A stretch of DNA of 7,235 bases from Gallionellaceae bacterium (GTDB lineage Bacteria > Pseudomonadota > Gammaproteobacteria > Burkholderiales > Gallionellaceae): NCBI GenBank assembly GCA_030646595.1, contig JAUSKS010000221.1, positions 1 through 7,235 of the forward strand, in the 5' to 3' direction. Positions 1-5,570 of this stretch are shown piece after piece; the stretch's first letter is position 1; each line of letters starts with the position of its first letter. The notes under the pieces were generated by a model, which saw only the letters and a program-made list of their open reading frames with translations, made no database searches and was not told where the DNA came from. The position numbers were made by a program, and so were the translations under genes.

Positions 1-114
1 TTTTACCCAAAGTATTTTTGTTCATAAATCTCTGGTTTGAAGTTGCACAGCTTTGGCAACTGCGGGAGAATGCAGGTAACATACTTTCCCCATCTGACTT
101 TTTAGGGAGGCATC

Positions 115-321
115 ATGCAATTCACAGCGGTTCTCACACACGCAGAGGAAGGCGGCTTCGTTGCATTGAACCCGGAAACGGGCACGACGACACAAGGCGA
201 AACGATCAATGAAGCCTTGAGCAATCTGCAAGAAGCAACCGCACTCTATTTGGAGGAATTTCCTCTTGTTACATCGGATCACCCGTGGGTGACCACTTTC
301 GAACTCCCTGCCCATGCCTAA
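115..321 (+). CDS. hicB: HicB-family antitoxin (short form), partner toxin broken
   Basis: A complete 68-residue protein of the short HicB/UPF0150 type, the usual length for this form. It has the family pattern: an opening beta strand (QFTAVLTHAEEGGFVAL, residues 2-18), a TTQGETINEALSNLQEA segment (residues 25-41) forming the helix after the second strand, then LYLEEF. HicB antitoxins neutralise HicA mRNA interferases by direct binding in the cytoplasm, and many also repress their own operon; this short form has no obvious separate DNA-binding domain at its C-terminus. The ATG follows a strong ribosome site, GGGAGG at 105-110, four bases upstream. The gene order is antitoxin first, and its end overlaps the toxin start by 8 nt (ATG at 314), typical of translationally coupled pairs. 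Because that toxin is truncated, this antitoxin is probably an orphan. Recognition rests on the motif pattern; I am fairly sure of the family. Confidence 0.85.
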   Translation: MQFTAVLTHAEEGGFVALNPETGTTTQGETINEALSNLQEATALYLEEFPLVTSDHPWVTTFELPAHA

Positions 322-421
322 ACTCCCACATATCTCTGGCGCGCAGGCAGTCAAGGCGCTGGAGCGATTGGGGTTTGTGGTAGCGCGCCAAAGCGGTAGT
401 CACGGCATCTCTCCTCGTTAA
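314..421 (+). pseudogene. hicA: Truncated HicA toxin, N-terminal half only
   Basis: An open frame of 35 codons starting inside the 3' end of hicB. It begins like a HicA mRNA interferase: MPKLPHISGAQAVKALERLG (residues 1-20), followed by FVVARQSGSH. HicA is a small dsRNA-binding-fold ribonuclease of roughly 60-80 residues, with its catalytic His in the GSH motif (His30 here). Homology stops right after that His: the frame runs into ISPR and a TAA stop at 419-421, so the second half of the fold (the later strands and the C-terminal helix) is missing. I read the other two forward frames from 396 to about 445 and found no recognisable HicA continuation, so this looks like a deletion or rearrangement rather than a single frameshift. 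A product of this size is unlikely to fold as an active toxin. Confidence 0.8.
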
Positions 422-456
422 GCCCGGATTCTTTCATTCCATAAAGTAATCGAAAA

Positions 457-762
457 ATGACTGAGTCCTCCCTGTTGCCGCTGGAAACGATTACGCATCA
501 CATACTGTTGCTGCGCGGGCAAAAAATTTTGCTGGATGCCGATTTGGCGGCGCTCTACGATGTGCCGACCAAGCGTTTCAATGAACAAGTCAGGCGTAAT
601 TTGGAACGCTTTCCGGCAGATTTTATGTTCCAGTTGACCGAGGAAGAATGGGCGGCTTTAAGGTCGCAATTTGCGACCTTAAAGCCTGGACGCGGCCAGC
701 ATCGCAAGTATCTGCCGTATGCTTTTACAGAACAAAGCCACCCAGAGTTTGACCGAGATTGA
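457..762 (+). pseudogene. ORF6N-domain protein, 3'-truncated
   Basis: A 101-codon frame whose first 93 residues match the ORF6N domain, a phage-derived DNA-binding-associated domain found in KilA-N/antirepressor-like proteins. Visible landmarks are the ILLLRGQKILLDADLAALY segment (residues 16-34), the VPTKRFNEQVRRNLERFP segment (36-53), FMFQLTEEEW (56-65), LRSQFATLK (68-76) and RKYLPYAFTEQ (83-93). In full-length relatives the YLPYAFTEQG motif is followed by a long C-terminal region; here the similarity ends at Gln93, and eight unrelated residues lead to a TGA at 760-762. The start ATG has no good Shine-Dalgarno (GAAAA only). A perfect 33-nt palindrome lies within codons 67-77 and is listed separately. 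The gene sits among other broken accessory genes. It is probably not functional as a full protein, although a short peptide with the N-terminal domain could still be made. Confidence 0.8.
654..686. repeat. Perfect 33-nt palindrome inside the ORF6N coding sequence
   Basis: The left arm GGCTTTAAGGTCGCAA (654-669) and the right arm TTGCGACCTTAAAGCC (671-686) are exact reverse complements separated by a single T at 670. The pairing stops at the next flanking base (C653 against T687). In the reading frame it encodes A-L-R-S-Q-F-A-T-L-K-P (residues 67-77 of the ORF6N protein). Both leucines use TTA and the arginine uses AGG, codons that look uncommon in the neighbouring genes, as expected if the DNA sequence itself is constrained. 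It could be a protein-binding site (for example an autoregulatory operator), a recombination or cleavage site, or an RNA hairpin in the message; the sequence alone does not say which. Confidence 0.9.
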
Positions 763-807
763 ACAATCCTCCGCTACATCTATTCCTTGCTAACCTACAA
801 CGCGCTG

Positions 808-927
808 ATGGCCGAACAAGATAAACTCATCGCTGAAACCGTCTCGCGCGAGCACGGGCGGCTGGGGAATTTTATCCGGCGGCATGCTCTGGATGCGAGC
901 GAAGCGGAGAATATCTTGCAGGGTTGA
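808..927 (+). pseudogene. N-terminal fragment of a probable ECF sigma factor
   Basis: A 39-codon frame starting at ATG 808. Its residues read like the beginning of an extracytoplasmic-function RNA polymerase sigma factor, region 2: AETVSREHGRLGNFIRRHAL (residues 9-28), then DASEAENILQ (29-38), resembling the E-x-G-R-L-x-x-F-I-R-x-R-x-x-D-x-x-x-A-E-D-I-L-Q-D-V pattern at the start of many such proteins. After LQ the frame gives Gly and a TGA at 925-927, so the rest of region 2 (core binding and -10 recognition) and all of region 4 are absent. The frame lies in the same phase as the ORF6N fragment, separated by its TGA at 760-762 and about 45 nt of unexplained sequence. No ribosome site is visible before the ATG. 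Family assignment is from pattern memory over a short stretch and could be wrong; that it is a remnant is more secure. Confidence 0.5.
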
Positions 928-992
928 AATAACTGCACTGGAGTGCGCGATGTACTTGGATTAGGAGTAATATTTCCCCCTTCATCCATTGC

Positions 993-997
993 AGGAG
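993..997 (+). promoter_or_regulatory. Ribosome binding site of fbaB
   Basis: AGGAG ends six bases before the ATG at 1004. It fixes that ATG as the start rather than the in-frame TTG at 989, which lies upstream of this site. A TAATAT at 968-973 resembles a -10 element, but I see no convincing -35 at the right distance, so I do not call a promoter for this gene. Confidence 0.75.
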
Positions 998-1003
998 ATT
1001 GCC

Positions 1004-2056
1004 ATGACGGATATCACCAAGCTGTTGGCGGACGAAGCGGCTCATTTGCTGCAACATCGCTGCATCGGAATTCCTAAAGAATCATTGCACTTACCGGGGC
1101 CGGATTATGTAGATCGGGTCGTAGCGGTGAAAGACCGCAAGCCTGGTGTGCTGCGCAGCATGCAAGCGCTGTATGGTCAGGGACGTTTGGCCAACACGGG
1201 CTACCTCTCCTTGCTGCCAGTAGATCAGGGGGTGGAACATTCCGGCGGTGCCTCGTTTGCACCGAACCCTATATATTTCGACCCCGACAACATCGTCAAA
1301 CTCGCCATCGAAGGCGGCTGCAATGGCGTGGCTTCCACGCTCGGCGTTTTATCCTCAGTAGCCCGCCGCTATGCGCATAAAATTCCCTTCATCGTCAAAA
1401 TCAACCATAACGAAATACTCAGCTATCCCAACATCTACGACCAAACGCTATTTGCCAACGTAGATCAGGCTTTTGACATGGGCGCGGTAGCGGTGGGGGC
1501 CACAGTATTTTTCGGCTCGGAACATTCGCGCCGTCAGATACAGGAAATTTCTGAAGCCTTCGCTCACGCGCATGAGCTGGGTATGGCCACCATACTATGG
1601 GCTTATCTGCGCAACCCGGCATTTAAAACTGCCGACAAGGATTATCACGTCGCGGCTGATCTTACTGGTCAGGCCAATCATCTGGCTGTTACGATCAATG
1701 CTGACATCGTCAAGCAGAAAATGGCCGAAAATAATGGCGGCTATAACGCCATCAAGTTTGGCAAGACTCATCCCAAAGTGTATAGCGAACTGACCACGGA
1801 TCATCCGATAGACCTGGTGCGCTACCAAGTAGCGAATTGCTACATGGGCCGCGCGGGCATGATTAATTCCGGCGGAGAATCTTCTGGCAAAGACGACCTG
1901 CATCAAGCGGTGCGCACGGCGGTAATCAACAAGCGCGCAGGTGGCATGGGGCTCATTTCTGGGCGCAAGGCTTTTCAAAAACCCATGCAGGATGGTGTGG
2001 CATTGCTGAATGCCATACAGGATGTGTATTTGTCACAGCAAGTGACTGTGGCATGA
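1004..2056 (+). CDS. fbaB: Class I fructose-bisphosphate aldolase (FbaB/DhnA type)
   Basis: Cleaves fructose 1,6-bisphosphate to dihydroxyacetone phosphate and glyceraldehyde 3-phosphate, or runs in reverse for gluconeogenesis and carbon fixation. It works through a Schiff base rather than a metal and is cytoplasmic. The product is 350 residues, the same length as E. coli FbaB as I recall it, and is strikingly similar to it along its length: it opens MTDITKLL, with LLQHRC (15-20), [10 protein letters not shown] (71-80), SRRYAH-like RRYAHKIPF (121-129), NHNE (134-137), GAVAVGAT (160-167), LWAYLRN (198-204), [16 protein letters not shown] (213-228), [11 protein letters not shown] (237-247), [10 protein letters not shown] (282-291) and [10 protein letters not shown] (309-318). 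Lys237, in ADIVKQK, is the expected Schiff-base lysine. The alternative TTG start at 989 is rejected because the ribosome site sits between it and the ATG. It leads a run of metabolic genes; the aldehyde dehydrogenase follows after 21 nt in the same frame. Nothing about it looks damaged. Confidence 0.96.
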   Translation: MTDITKLLADEAAHLLQHRCIGIPKESLHLPGPDYVDRVVAVKDRKPGVLRSMQALYGQGRLANTGYLSLLPVDQGVEHSGGASFAPNPIYFDPDNIVKLAIEGGCNGVASTLGVLSSVARRYAHKIPFIVKINHNEILSYPNIYDQTLFANVDQAFDMGAVAVGATVFFGSEHSRRQIQEISEAFAHAHELGMATILWAYLRNPAFKTADKDYHVAADLTGQANHLAVTINADIVKQKMAENNGGYNAIKFGKTHPKVYSELTTDHPIDLVRYQVANCYMGRAGMINSGGESSGKDDLHQAVRTAVINKRAGGMGLISGRKAFQKPMQDGVALLNAIQDVYLSQQVTVA

Positions 2057-2077
2057 TGCTGCGACACTAGCTACCGG

Positions 2078-3469
2078 ATGACTCAGGAACTGATCACGCT
2101 CAGCCCCATAGATGGCAGCGTCGCAGTACGCCGCCGCTATGCTACGTCTGCTGATATAGCCTCCGCACTGAAACGAGCAAAGCAGGCGCAGACTGTTTGG
2201 CAAAATACGCCGCTGGCCACACGTTCGGCATTGATAAGCCGTGCAGTAGAAGCTCTAGTCAAAAACAAGGATGCCATTGCCGAAGAACTGACGCGCCAGA
2301 TGGGGCGGCCTATCCGCCATACCCCCGGCGAAATTGATGGCTTTGAATTACGCGCCCGCTATATGATTTCGATAGCGGAAACATCCTTGGCCGACGTTAT
2401 TCCCCCACCCATAGATGGCTACACGCGCTTTATCAAACGCAGCCCGCTTGGCCTGGTGCTGATAATCGCGCCGTGGAATTATCCTTTGCTCACCGCAGTG
2501 AATGCGCTGGTGCCCGCGCTGCTGGCGGGCAACACCGTGCTGCTCAAACATTCCGCGCAAACCCCGCTGGTAGCAGAACGGCTGGATCAGGCATTTCGTA
2601 GCGCGGGGCTGCCTGTGGGCGTATTCCAATTTTTACATATCGGCCACGAAGACATCCGTCGCCTTGTTCAATCACCGGAAATAAATTTTGTTTGCTTCAC
2701 GGGTTCTGTCGCAGGCGGTGCAGCCGTAGAACAAGCAGCTGCTGGCCGTTTCATCGGTGCCGGTCTGGAACTCGGTGGCAACGATCCGGCTTATGTGCGG
2801 CCTGATGCCAATCTGACGCATGCGGTCGAGACGTTGGTAGATGGCGCATTTTTTAATTCTGGTCAATCCTGTTGCGGCATACAGCGCATCTATGTACACC
2901 AATCCCTGTTTCAGGAATTCATCGAACGCGCAGCCGCTTTAACCCAGCAATATGTACTTGGCAATCCGCTGGATCCGCAAACCACACTGGGGCCAGTAGT
3001 GCGCAATGCTGCTGCCGCTGAGATCCGCGCCACGGTGGATAAAGCGATCAGTCAAGGCGCGCGCGGATTGATTGATGCGCGTACCTTCAGTCTGGATAAG
3101 GCGGGGACACCTTATATTGCGCCGCAAATCCTGGTGAACGTCAATCACAGCATGAAAATCATGACCGAAGAATGCTTCGGCCCGGTGTGCAGCGTGATGC
3201 CAGTGCGCGATGATGAGGAAGCAATTCGCTTAATGAACGATAGCCACTATGGGCTGACTGCATCAGTGTTTACGCAAGATGTCGATGCAGCATTACGCAT
3301 CGGTGACCGCATCGAAACCGGTACCTGGTTCATGAACCGTTGTGATTATCTCGACCCGGCACTGGCCTGGACTGGCATCAAAAATAGCGGGCGTGGCGTA
3401 ACACTTTCCAGCATGGGCTTTGAACATCTTACGCGGGCCAAGTCTCTTCATTTGAAGACCACATTGTAA
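2078..3469 (+). CDS. NAD(P)-dependent aldehyde dehydrogenase
   Basis: A complete 463-residue member of the aldehyde dehydrogenase superfamily, which oxidises an aldehyde to its carboxylate with NAD(P)+ in the cytoplasm. Signature elements in order: APWNYP (131-136) in the cofactor fold, LLKHSAQTP with Lys157 (155-163), FTGS (207-210), ELGGND with the general base Glu231, GQSCCG with the catalytic nucleophile Cys265, and EECFGPV with cofactor-binding Glu365. Two positions differ from the textbook pattern: the usual K-P-S-x-x-T-P reads K-H-S-A-Q-T-P, and the C-terminal P-F-G-G-x-K-x-S-G reads A-W-T-G-I-K-N-S-G (429-438). I recall such a C-terminus from one proteobacterial ALDH branch, so it may be a subfamily mark. 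The substrate cannot be told from sequence. The start ATG has little Shine-Dalgarno (CCGG just before it), suggesting translation coupled to fbaB 21 nt upstream. The next metabolic gene, an alcohol dehydrogenase, is now separated from it by vapBC and a repeat element. Confidence 0.92.
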   Translation: MTQELITLSPIDGSVAVRRRYATSADIASALKRAKQAQTVWQNTPLATRSALISRAVEALVKNKDAIAEELTRQMGRPIRHTPGEIDGFELRARYMISIAETSLADVIPPPIDGYTRFIKRSPLGLVLIIAPWNYPLLTAVNALVPALLAGNTVLLKHSAQTPLVAERLDQAFRSAGLPVGVFQFLHIGHEDIRRLVQSPEINFVCFTGSVAGGAAVEQAAAGRFIGAGLELGGNDPAYVRPDANLTHAVETLVDGAFFNSGQSCCGIQRIYVHQSLFQEFIERAAALTQQYVLGNPLDPQTTLGPVVRNAAAAEIRATVDKAISQGARGLIDARTFSLDKAGTPYIAPQILVNVNHSMKIMTEECFGPVCSVMPVRDDEEAIRLMNDSHYGLTASVFTQDVDAALRIGDRIETGTWFMNRCDYLDPALAWTGIKNSGRGVTLSSMGFEHLTRAKSLHLKTTL

Positions 3470-3483
3470 GGTTGTGCAGGCAC

Positions 3484-3523
3484 TTGACTTGACGCTATGC
3501 GAGTATATACTATGGCATATACT
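3484..3523 (+). promoter_or_regulatory. vapBC promoter with overlapping palindromic operator
   Basis: TTGACT (3484-3489) and TATACT (3506-3511) form a near-consensus sigma70 promoter with a 16-nt spacer. An imperfect inverted repeat covers the -10: AGTATATAC (3502-3510) and GCATATACT (3515-3523), nine-base arms with one mismatch around TATG. The same block also reads as a direct repeat, with ATATACT recurring 12 bases apart. VapB antitoxins of the AbrB/MazE fold bind such palindromes as dimers, and the VapBC complex represses its own promoter; binding here would block polymerase. That this is the VapB operator is an inference from position and symmetry. Confidence 0.7.
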
Positions 3524-3533
3524 TACGCTAAAT

Positions 3534-3538
3534 GGAGG
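3534..3538 (+). promoter_or_regulatory. Ribosome binding site deciding the vapB start
   Basis: GGAGG lies 5 nt before the ATG at 3544 and only 2 nt before the ATG at 3541, and it overlaps the in-frame ATG at 3532. The 3544 start is therefore favoured, giving a protein beginning MLSTKIAKLF. Confidence 0.75.
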
Positions 3539-3543
3539 TCATG

Positions 3544-3813
3544 ATGCTCAGCACAAAAATCGCCAAGTTATTCAAAAACGGTTCCAGCCAGGCGGTTCGC
3601 TTGCCCGCCGAATTTCGCTTTGAAGGGAATGATGTTTACGTTACGCGTGACGATAGAACAGGTGACGTCGTGCTATCCGACCGTCCAGGTGCAAAGACGT
3701 GGGGAGATTTTTTCGAACTGCTGCGTTCCATCGACCTGCCAGCCAATTTTATGGCTGAGCGCCCAATGAACAGAACCCCACAAGATCGCAAGCTGTTCGC
3801 CAAGGATAAGTAG
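3544..3813 (+). CDS. vapB: VapB-family antitoxin (AbrB/MazE fold)
   Basis: An 89-residue antitoxin. The N-terminal swapped-hairpin AbrB/SpoVT DNA-binding domain is marked by KIAKLFKNGSSQAVRLPAEF (residues 5-24), the K-N-G-x-S-Q-A-V-R-L-P signature of VapB/MazE proteins, and continues through FEGNDVYVTRDDRTGDVVL (26-44). The C-terminal part (WGDFFELLRSIDLPANFMAE, 53-72) is the segment that in relatives wraps around and blocks the PIN-domain toxin. It binds VapC and the operator upstream. Two longer in-frame starts exist (3532, 3541), but the ribosome site favours 3544. The toxin gene begins 2 nt after the stop, so the pair is translationally coupled. The operon sits between the aldehyde dehydrogenase and alcohol dehydrogenase genes and carries its own promoter, like an inserted cassette. 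Nothing suggests damage. Confidence 0.9.
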   Translation: MLSTKIAKLFKNGSSQAVRLPAEFRFEGNDVYVTRDDRTGDVVLSDRPGAKTWGDFFELLRSIDLPANFMAERPMNRTPQDRKLFAKDK

Positions 3814-3815
3814 CC

Positions 3816-4223
3816 ATGCTGCATATGCTGGACACAGATACGACAAGTTACATAATCAAAGGGCACAGCCCAGCCATAGAGGCCAAGCTGTCGGCCATCT
3901 TGCCCTCTATGGTATGCGTATCAGCAGTGACTCGCGCTGAGTTGATGTATGGCTTGAAGCGCCTGCCGGTCAGCCACCGCTTGCATATTGCAGTGCGCCA
4001 ATTTCTGAAAATCGTGCGAGTATTGCCTTGGGATGCGGATGCCGCAGATTTTTATGCTGATATCAGGCATCAACTCGCCACAAGCGGCCAGCCCATAGGC
4101 GAATTGGACATGATGATAGCCGCGCATTCTCTAGCCGCTGGTGCTGTGTTGGTAACAAATAATCTGCGCCACTACCAACGCATAAAGGCCCCATTAACAT
4201 TGGTTAACTGGAATGAAAAATGA
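3816..4223 (+). CDS. vapC: VapC-family PIN-domain ribonuclease toxin
   Basis: A 135-residue PIN-domain toxin; these are Mg2+-dependent endoribonucleases that typically cut tRNA or rRNA to halt translation. The acidic active-site residues are in place: Asp6 in MLDTDT, Glu42 in TRAELMYG, and Asp98 in GELDMMIAAH; the VTNN motif (113-116) follows at the usual spot, with NLRHYQRI after it. These fit an active, FitB-like VapC. The ATG at 3816 follows the vapB stop by 2 nt, with AAGGA at 3802-3806 nine bases upstream; a second ATG in frame at 3825 (MLDTDT) is possible. Repression by VapB and the coupled order antitoxin-toxin are standard for the family. There is no clear terminator after the stop, only a 14-base palindrome and then a palindromic repeat element, so transcripts may run into the alcohol dehydrogenase gene. 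Confidence 0.92.
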   Translation: MLHMLDTDTTSYIIKGHSPAIEAKLSAILPSMVCVSAVTRAELMYGLKRLPVSHRLHIAVRQFLKIVRVLPWDADAADFYADIRHQLATSGQPIGELDMMIAAHSLAAGAVLVTNNLRHYQRIKAPLTLVNWNEK

Positions 4224-4236
4224 AAATCCGGATTTT
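4223..4236. repeat. 14-bp perfect palindrome at the vapC stop
   Basis: AAAATCCGGATTTT begins at the last base of the vapC stop codon. Its half, AAAATCC, also occurs inside the terminal repeat of the element that begins at 4242 (4253-4259). It is too short and lacks the following T-run needed for a confident terminator call. It could be a weak hairpin in the transcript, a binding site, or a relic of an element end. Confidence 0.45.
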
Positions 4237-4241
4237 ATAAA

Positions 4242-4382
4242 GGGCATCTCTAAAAATCCAAGTTTCTAAGCCAGACAAGGCGCGAGCAAAAAATTGCGAC
4301 GCGGCATATAGCTAGTATGTAAGGAGTAATTTTTTGTGAGCAACGCAGTATGGCAACGAAAGTTGGATTTTTAGAGGTGCCC
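4242..4382. mobile_element. 141-bp palindromic MITE-like element with TAAA target duplication
   Basis: The outer ends are inverted repeats, GGGCATCTCTAAAAATCCAA at 4242-4261 and TTGGATTTTTAGAGGTGCCC at 4363-4382, matching at 19 of 20 positions. Symmetry extends to 32 bases per arm with 27 pairs (to 4273 and 4351) and reappears inside as AAAAAATT (4288-4295) against AATTTTTT (4328-4335), with the centre at AGCT (4310-4313). TAAA occurs on both outer sides (4238-4241 and 4383-4386), as expected of a 4-bp target duplication, which IS5-type transposases are known to make. There is no protein-coding capacity, so movement would need a transposase supplied elsewhere. I recall similar central sequences from other betaproteobacterial genomes but cannot verify that here. 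Transcribed, it would fold into a long hairpin. It lies 18 nt after vapC and ends 7 nt before the alcohol dehydrogenase ATG. Confidence 0.85.
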
Positions 4383-4389
4383 TAAAGTC

Positions 4390-5562
4390 ATGAAACAGCA
4401 AGCCCTCATCCACGCTAACTGGAATTATCCAACGGCTATTAAAGTTGGGGCGGGCCGGATTGTAGAATTGCCTGCACATTGCCTGGCGCTGGGCATGAAA
4501 AATCCTTTGCTGATTACCGATCCGGGCCTGGCGCCATTGCCCATCGTGCAGCAAGCGGTAGCAATTTGCCACGCGGCTGGGCTGGCTTGCACCGTGTTCA
4601 GCAACATAAAGGGTAACCCCACTGAACCCAATGTACGCGATGGCGTAAATGCCTATCGCGCTGGAAAACATGATGGGGTGATTGCATTTGGCGGCGGTTC
4701 GGCACTTGATGCAGCCAAGGCGGTGGCGTTGATGATCGGGCAAAGCCGACCCTTATGGGACTTTGAAGATATAGGTGACAATTATTTGCGCGTCAGTGTT
4801 GCGGGCATGGCCCCGGTAGTGGCGGTGCCGACGACTGCCGGGACCGGTTCGGAAGTGGGGCGCGCAGCGGTGATTACTGACGAGCAGGCGCATATCAAAC
4901 GCATTATTTTCCATCCCCGCATGATGCCGGCAGTGGTGATCCTGGACCCAGAATTGACTGTAGGTTTGCCGCCGAAATTGACTGCGGCCACAGGCATGGA
5001 TGCGTTTTCACATTGCCTGGAGGCATATTGCTCACCCGTTTTTCATCCTATGGCCAACGGCATTGCGCTGGAGGGCATACAGCTGGTGAAAGAATGGTTA
5101 CCGATTGCAGTGCAAGATGGTCATGATCTGCAAGCACGTTTACATATGCTGGTCGCATCGAGCATGGGTGCCACTGCATTTCAGCGTGGCCTGGGCGCGA
5201 TGCACGCGCTGGCGCATCCGCTGGGTGCGCTGTATGACGCGCACCATGGCACACTGAATGCCATATTGATGCCCTATGTGCTGCAGGCTAACCGTGTGGA
5301 GATTGAAGCGCGCATTATCCATCTGGCACGTTACCTCGATTTGCGCCAACCTTCATACACTGCGTTTCTCGATTGGGTATTGAGCTTGCGCGAGACCATA
5401 GCCATTCCGCATACCTTGGCGGCCATCAATATAGACGATACACAGGCTGAGCTAATCGCGCGCATGGCTGTGGCTGATGCGTCAGCGGGGACCAATCCGA
5501 TTCCCTTCAGTGAAAAAGATTACGCGAATATTCTGCGCAAAGCCGTGGCGGGTTTGCTTTAG
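4390..5562 (+). CDS. Iron-containing (group III) alcohol dehydrogenase
   Basis: A complete 390-residue iron-activated dehydrogenase of the FucO/AdhB/YiaY type, which interconverts an alcohol and an aldehyde or ketone with NAD(P)H. The N-terminal dinucleotide domain has FGGGSALDAAK (100-110), and PTTAGTGSEVGRAAVI (147-162) follows. Metal ligands are all present: Asp204 and His208 in TGMDAFSHCLEAY (201-213), His272 in GAMHALAHPLGA (269-280) and His286 in DAHHGTLNA (283-291); the spacing fits the FucO ligand set. The substrate is not predictable; FucO-like enzymes act on lactaldehyde, others on diols or threonine. The start has no Shine-Dalgarno: the palindromic element ends seven bases before the ATG, and may have displaced the native leader. 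The M81 peptidase gene starts 8 nt after the stop. With the aldehyde dehydrogenase upstream it could form an alcohol-aldehyde-acid pair. Confidence 0.93.
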   Translation: MKQQALIHANWNYPTAIKVGAGRIVELPAHCLALGMKNPLLITDPGLAPLPIVQQAVAICHAAGLACTVFSNIKGNPTEPNVRDGVNAYRAGKHDGVIAFGGGSALDAAKAVALMIGQSRPLWDFEDIGDNYLRVSVAGMAPVVAVPTTAGTGSEVGRAAVITDEQAHIKRIIFHPRMMPAVVILDPELTVGLPPKLTAATGMDAFSHCLEAYCSPVFHPMANGIALEGIQLVKEWLPIAVQDGHDLQARLHMLVASSMGATAFQRGLGAMHALAHPLGALYDAHHGTLNAILMPYVLQANRVEIEARIIHLARYLDLRQPSYTAFLDWVLSLRETIAIPHTLAAINIDDTQAELIARMAVADASAGTNPIPFSEKDYANILRKAVAGLL

Positions 5563-5570
5563 CGCTAAAA

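Noticed and set aside
18..212. 64-codon frame over the left edge and hicB
   Set aside because: It overlaps hicB in another phase, has no ribosome site and no recognisable motif.
279..292. TCACCC-GT-GGGTGA inverted repeat within hicB
   Set aside because: Short arms, a two-base loop and a coding location; not distinguishable from chance.
396..456. HicA continuation by frameshift after the GSH motif
   Set aside because: All three forward frames were read; none shows the conserved C-terminal HicA strands and helix, so a deletion is more likely.
935..946. GCACT-GG-AGTGC inverted repeat upstream of fbaB
   Set aside because: Five-base arms with a two-base loop and no T-run; too weak to call a terminator or operator.
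989..1003. Upstream TTG start extending the aldolase by five residues
   Set aside because: The AGGAG site at 993-997 lies after that TTG and is correctly spaced for the ATG at 1004; the 350-residue product also matches the family length.
1595..1978. 127-codon antisense open frame inside fbaB
   Set aside because: It lies wholly opposite a strongly conserved gene, shows no family motif, and is a by-product of codon structure.
4336..4374. GTG micro-frame in the palindromic element, preceded by AAGGAG and in phase with adh
   Set aside because: It closes at a TAG (4372-4374) inside the terminal repeat after 12 codons and does not fuse to the dehydrogenase; likely coincidence.
4312..4743. 143-codon antisense frame across the palindromic element and the start of adh
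   Set aside because: No recognisable protein pattern; it spans an inserted repeat and a real gene on the other strand.
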